Of a stretch of DNA of 7,772 nucleotides, positions 5,655-7,772 are shown in pieces (within the stretch, counting starts at the first letter, position 1; each line of letters starts with the position of its first letter). Below the pieces are notes generated by a model that was not told the origin of the DNA, searched no databases, and saw only the letters and a program-made list of their open reading frames with translations. The DNA is from Chloroflexota bacterium (GTDB lineage: Bacteria; Chloroflexota; Limnocylindria; P2-11E): assembly GCA_005889445.1 (NCBI GenBank), contig VBGS01000031.1:1-7772 (forward strand), given 5' to 3'. Position numbers and translations under genes: made by a program.

Positions 5655-6536
5655 ATGCTGGGGCGAATTACACACACGAACACGCAACCCGCTCTAGCGG
5701 TCACCCAGCGTCGTCAGATCGCGCGCATCGTCGCGCGGGAAAGCGCCGAGACGCTCGTCGGCTGCTCCGCGGGGCTGCGCGTGGAGGTCGTTCGCCGGCT
5801 GATCGGGCCGATCGCGGATCACGTCGCCGGCCGCTTCGTCGCGTACGACGGCGCGCTCGGCGAAGCCGGCCTGAATCGCGGCTCGGCGTGGATCGTGGAT
5901 GACGCGACCGGCGGGCTCGTCGTCGAGGGCCGCGAGCGCGTGCCGGCGCAGGGTCCGCTCCTCGTCGTGGCCAACCACCCCGGACTCTCCGATGCGGTCG
6001 CCCTCCTCGCTGCGCTCGGCCGCGACGACGCCTGGGTCGTCACCGCCAACTACCCGTTCCTCCGGGCGATGCGCCTCGCGAGCCGGCGCTTCCTCTTCGT
6101 GTCGGACGATCGTTCGGATCGCCTTTCCGCGTTCCGCCGCATCGTCTCGCGGCTCCGCGGCGGCGAGACGGTCCTCGTCTTTCCCGCCGGCGGCATCGAG
6201 CTCGATCCGGATCTCGCGCGCGACGCCGCGGTCGCGTCACTGGCGACATGGTCGCGCAGCATCGAGCTGCTCTCGCGGCTTGCGCAAGACACGGTCGTCG
6301 TCCCAGCGGCGATCCGCGGCGTCGTCTCGCGCTCCGCGTTCGACCATCCGCTGGCCAGGCGCCGCGATGGGCTGAAAGAGCGTCAGCGCATGGCGGCACT
6401 GCTCCAGCTCGCGCTGACGGGGTACCGCGGGAATCGCGTGAGGATCACCTTCGGCGTCCCGATCGCTCCCCGCGTCGGATGCGACATGCACGCCGCCACC
6501 GTCGACGCGATGCGCGCGCTCATCGGCGCGGCGTGA
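5655..6536 (+). CDS. PlsC-like lysophospholipid acyltransferase family protein
   Basis: From ATG 5655 the protein has 293 residues. The acyltransferase core begins near 88 (LVVEGRERVPAQGPLLVVANHPG). Catalytic motif I is NHPGLSD, with H108 and D113 in the HxxxxD spacing. Motif III is FPAGGIE (176-182) in place of the common FPEGTRS; FPAG is found in hemolysin/ornithine-lipid-type acyltransferases. A likely motif IV proline region is TVVVPAAI (213-220), and the end has RITFGVPIAP. Such enzymes move an acyl chain onto a lyso-lipid or related acceptor at the inner membrane. About 85 residues precede the core with no recognised domain. The frame is open back to 5595, but an earlier start would overlap the ChrB-domain gene by 50 bases; the 10-base gap and AGGGT before 5655 favour the later ATG. 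The acceptor lipid is unknown. Confidence 0.82.
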   Translation: MLGRITHTNTQPALAVTQRRQIARIVARESAETLVGCSAGLRVEVVRRLIGPIADHVAGRFVAYDGALGEAGLNRGSAWIVDDATGGLVVEGRERVPAQGPLLVVANHPGLSDAVALLAALGRDDAWVVTANYPFLRAMRLASRRFLFVSDDRSDRLSAFRRIVSRLRGGETVLVFPAGGIELDPDLARDAAVASLATWSRSIELLSRLAQDTVVVPAAIRGVVSRSAFDHPLARRRDGLKERQRMAALLQLALTGYRGNRVRITFGVPIAPRVGCDMHAATVDAMRALIGAA

Positions 6537-6910
6537 GGATCGTTCTCGCTACCGCGATCGCGCTGGTGCTCGCGGTCCCGCTGAATCTCGCCATCGAAGC
6601 GTTCGCGCGTCAGGCGTTCGCGGTGCCGCCGGAGTTCGAGCCGTTCCAGGGAACGGTCGCGCCGTACACCGCCGGCGGCGTGGTCCTCGCGGGTGCCGCG
6701 TTCGCGGTGTTGCGCCGCGTCGTGCGCGACCCCGCCCGCGTGTACGTCCGGGTCGCGATCGGCGCGCTCGTCCTCTCGTGGATCCCCGATGTCGCGCTGC
6801 TCGTCATCCACGATCCCGGCGCGACCGTGCCCGGCGTCGCCTCGCTCATGGCCATGCACACGCTCACCGCCGCGATCGTGGTGACCTCGCTCACGCGGAT
6901 CGCGCGGTGA
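6533..6910 (+). CDS. Small four-helix membrane protein, DUF6069-like
   Basis: The protein has 125 residues and starts at a GTG that overlaps the acyltransferase stop in a GTGA arrangement, typical of coupled translation. Helices are expected near 2-22, 40-62, 72-92 and 101-122. A proline/acidic loop (31-39) follows helix 1, a basic stretch RRVVRDPAR (61-69) lies between helices 2 and 3, and LSWIPDVALL and LMAMHTLTAAIVV lie in the last two. The layout and the late MH motif recall DUF6069-type proteins of high-GC bacteria, but I hold that match loosely. No signal peptide separate from helix 1 and no enzyme motif is seen. Because its start is coupled to the acyltransferase, a membrane-lipid role is possible, but that is a guess. 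It ends one base before the stop of the convergent folB-like gene. Confidence 0.72.
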   Translation: MRIVLATAIALVLAVPLNLAIEAFARQAFAVPPEFEPFQGTVAPYTAGGVVLAGAAFAVLRRVVRDPARVYVRVAIGALVLSWIPDVALLVIHDPGATVPGVASLMAMHTLTAAIVVTSLTRIAR

Positions 6911-6911
6911 C

Positions 6912-7289
6912 CTACCGCGAGATCGCGATCTCCACCGCTTCTGCCGCCGCGTCGAGGCCCGCCGGCTCGGGTTTCTCGACCTTCACGCGCACCTCGGTGA
7001 CCCGCTCGAACCGCGCCAGGAGCGCGCGAGCGACATCGGCCGCCATTCGCTCGATGAGCACCCGCGGCCGGCGCGAGAGTTCCTCGCGCACGCAGGACGC
7101 GACGTCGGCGATGTTCAAAGCGGACGCGAGCTCGTCTCGGTCGACCGCATCCGCGACGTTGACCGCCAGCGCCACGTCGACCAGGTAGTCGTGCGCTTGC
7201 TGTTGATCGGCGCCGGTGGGCCCCTGCCGGCCACGGCAGCGAAGCCCCCGGATGATGATGCTGCCGGGCAGCTCACCGGTGGCTGGCAT
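6912..7289 (-). CDS. folB: Dihydroneopterin aldolase (FolB)-like protein with altered active site
   Basis: The protein has 125 residues, the normal length for FolB, which cleaves dihydroneopterin to 6-hydroxymethyl-dihydropterin and glycolaldehyde in folate synthesis. The fold signature is good: SIIIRGLRCRGRQG (10-23), YLVDVAL (35-41), then ERMAADVARALLARF (80-94) with pterin-binding E80, and VRVKVEKPEP (100-109) with the lysine expected for catalysis at K106. By eye alignment to the S. aureus enzyme, the catalytic Glu22 position is Asp29, the Tyr54 position (normally in a YxxV motif) is Ile60, and the usual HG before the loop is QG. It may still be an aldolase, an epimerase like FolX, or act on another pterin-like substrate. 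The ATG lacks a clear ribosome site. The gene is divergent from ribA and shares a 32-base gap with it. Confidence 0.83.
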   Translation of the reverse strand: MPATGELPGSIIIRGLRCRGRQGPTGADQQQAHDYLVDVALAVNVADAVDRDELASALNIADVASCVREELSRRPRVLIERMAADVARALLARFERVTEVRVKVEKPEPAGLDAAAEAVEIAISR

Positions 7290-7321
7290 ACAAGTGGCAC
7301 CGTATCTGTTGCATAGATAAC
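7290..7321. promoter_or_regulatory. Short divergent control region between folB-like gene and ribA
   Basis: Only 32 bases separate the two starts. The gap is AT-rich compared with its surroundings and holds an imperfect dyad, TATCT (7303-7307) with AGATA (7315-7319) around GTTGCAT. The arms can be read as -10-like elements in opposite directions, so the two promoters probably overlap inside or beyond this gap. No FMN riboswitch could fit here, and none is visible. Confidence 0.35.
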
Positions 7322-7772
7322 GTGCTCACAGCCTTACCAGCAGACGCCCTTCGCGCCGATGCCTTGCTCCCGACGCGCTGGGGCGATTTCCGCATCAGCG
7401 TCTTCCGATTCGATGCGACGGAGGTCGTCGCGCTCGCGCGCGGCGATGTCCAGGGCGACGAGCCTGTCCTGGTCCGCCTCCACTCCGAGTGTCTCACCGG
7501 CGACGTTCTTGGCTCGCTCCGCTGCGACTGTGGCGATCAGCTGCGCGCCGCGCTCGAGATGATCGGACGCGCGGAGCGCGGGGTCCTGCTGTACCTCGAC
7601 CACGAAGGCCGGGGCAGCGGGCTCTTCAACAAGATCCGCGCGTATGGGCTTCAGGACGGCGGGCTCGACACGGTCGACGCGAACGTTGAGCTCGGGCTGC
7701 CGGTCGACTCCCGCGACTACTCGGCCGCGGCCTTCGCGCTCCAGGAGCTCGGCATCAAATCGGTGCGCCTCA
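7322..7772 (+). CDS. ribA: GTP cyclohydrolase II (RibA), N-terminal part, cut by window edge
   Basis: This enzyme opens GTP to the diaminopyrimidine that starts riboflavin synthesis. The 150 codons visible match RibA closely: LPTRWGDFRI (16-25), the zinc cysteines C57 (SECLTGD), C68 and C70 (RCDCGDQL) with the E. coli spacing, then EGRGSGLFNKIRAY (95-108) with the active-site Tyr108, LQDGGLDTVDAN (110-121), and D129/R131 (VDSRDY) where E. coli has its catalytic Asp and Arg. The third residue of the usual GIGL step is altered: Ser99 replaces Ile. The start is GTG 7322, only 15 residues before the domain, so there is no RibB (dihydroxybutanone phosphate synthase) half as in RibBA fusions. No ribosome site is visible. 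The gene continues past 7772 and is unfinished, not broken. Confidence 0.93.
   Translation, partial: MLTALPADALRADALLPTRWGDFRISVFRFDATEVVALARGDVQGDEPVLVRLHSECLTGDVLGSLRCDCGDQLRAALEMIGRAERGVLLYLDHEGRGSGLFNKIRAYGLQDGGLDTVDANVELGLPVDSRDYSAAAFALQELGIKSVRL

Noticed and set aside
6248..6532. Upstream extension of the four-helix protein inside the acyltransferase
   Set aside because: The extra residues are Arg/Ala/His-rich out-of-frame translation of the acyltransferase. The GTG at 6533 begins exactly where hydrophobic sequence starts.
1..7772. CRISPR array, tRNA, rRNA, insertion sequence, attachment site or riboswitch
   Set aside because: No regularly spaced repeats, terminal inverted repeats, transposase-like protein or cloverleaf was seen, and the gaps are too short for most of these.

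Overview
The window is a high-GC, gene-dense bacterial segment: short gaps, no rRNA, tRNA, CRISPR or mobile element seen, several GTG starts, and GC-rich third codon positions. The gene set (long EmrB/QacA-type efflux pump, two-domain cupredoxin, SCO lipoprotein, lone ChrB C-terminal domain, small DUF6069-like membrane protein) and the apparently near-leaderless GTG starts would fit a terrestrial Chloroflexota or actinobacterial-type genome. That placement is an inference from style, not from a marker gene.

Layout. (1) Bases 1-371 hold the C-terminal end of a drug-efflux MFS transporter that begins outside the window. (2) Bases 435-2156 (+) encode a 573-residue protein with two receiver domains, four membrane helices and a GAF-like domain, with no kinase or DNA-binding output. 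It converges, with zero bases between the stop codons, on a minus-strand single-domain receiver (2157-2555). (3) A strong minus-strand terminator (2606-2642) separates that receiver from a secreted protein with two cupredoxin domains (2668-3624, -). (4) Divergent from the cupredoxin is a tight plus-strand run of five genes: SCO1/SenC lipoprotein, EamA permease, stand-alone ChrB C-terminal (Chrome_Resist) protein, PlsC-like acyltransferase and a four-helix membrane protein. Junctions in this run range from a 4-base overlap to 23 bases. (5) A minus-strand FolB-like protein converges on the run with one base between stops. It is divergent from a truncated ribA (GTP cyclohydrolase II) that runs off the right edge.

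How the genes may work together. The cupredoxin and SCO genes share a 77-base divergent control region and form a plausible copper-handling or redox module at the cell surface. The two receiver genes are likely partners or alternative ends of one phosphorelay whose kinase lies elsewhere. FolB-like and RibA both relate to GTP-derived pterin/flavin chemistry, but the FolB-like protein has lost two usual active-site residues, so its reaction is uncertain. The most unusual items are the receiver-receiver-membrane-GAF protein, the ChrB domain without ChrA beside an EamA permease, and the atypical FolB next to ribA.
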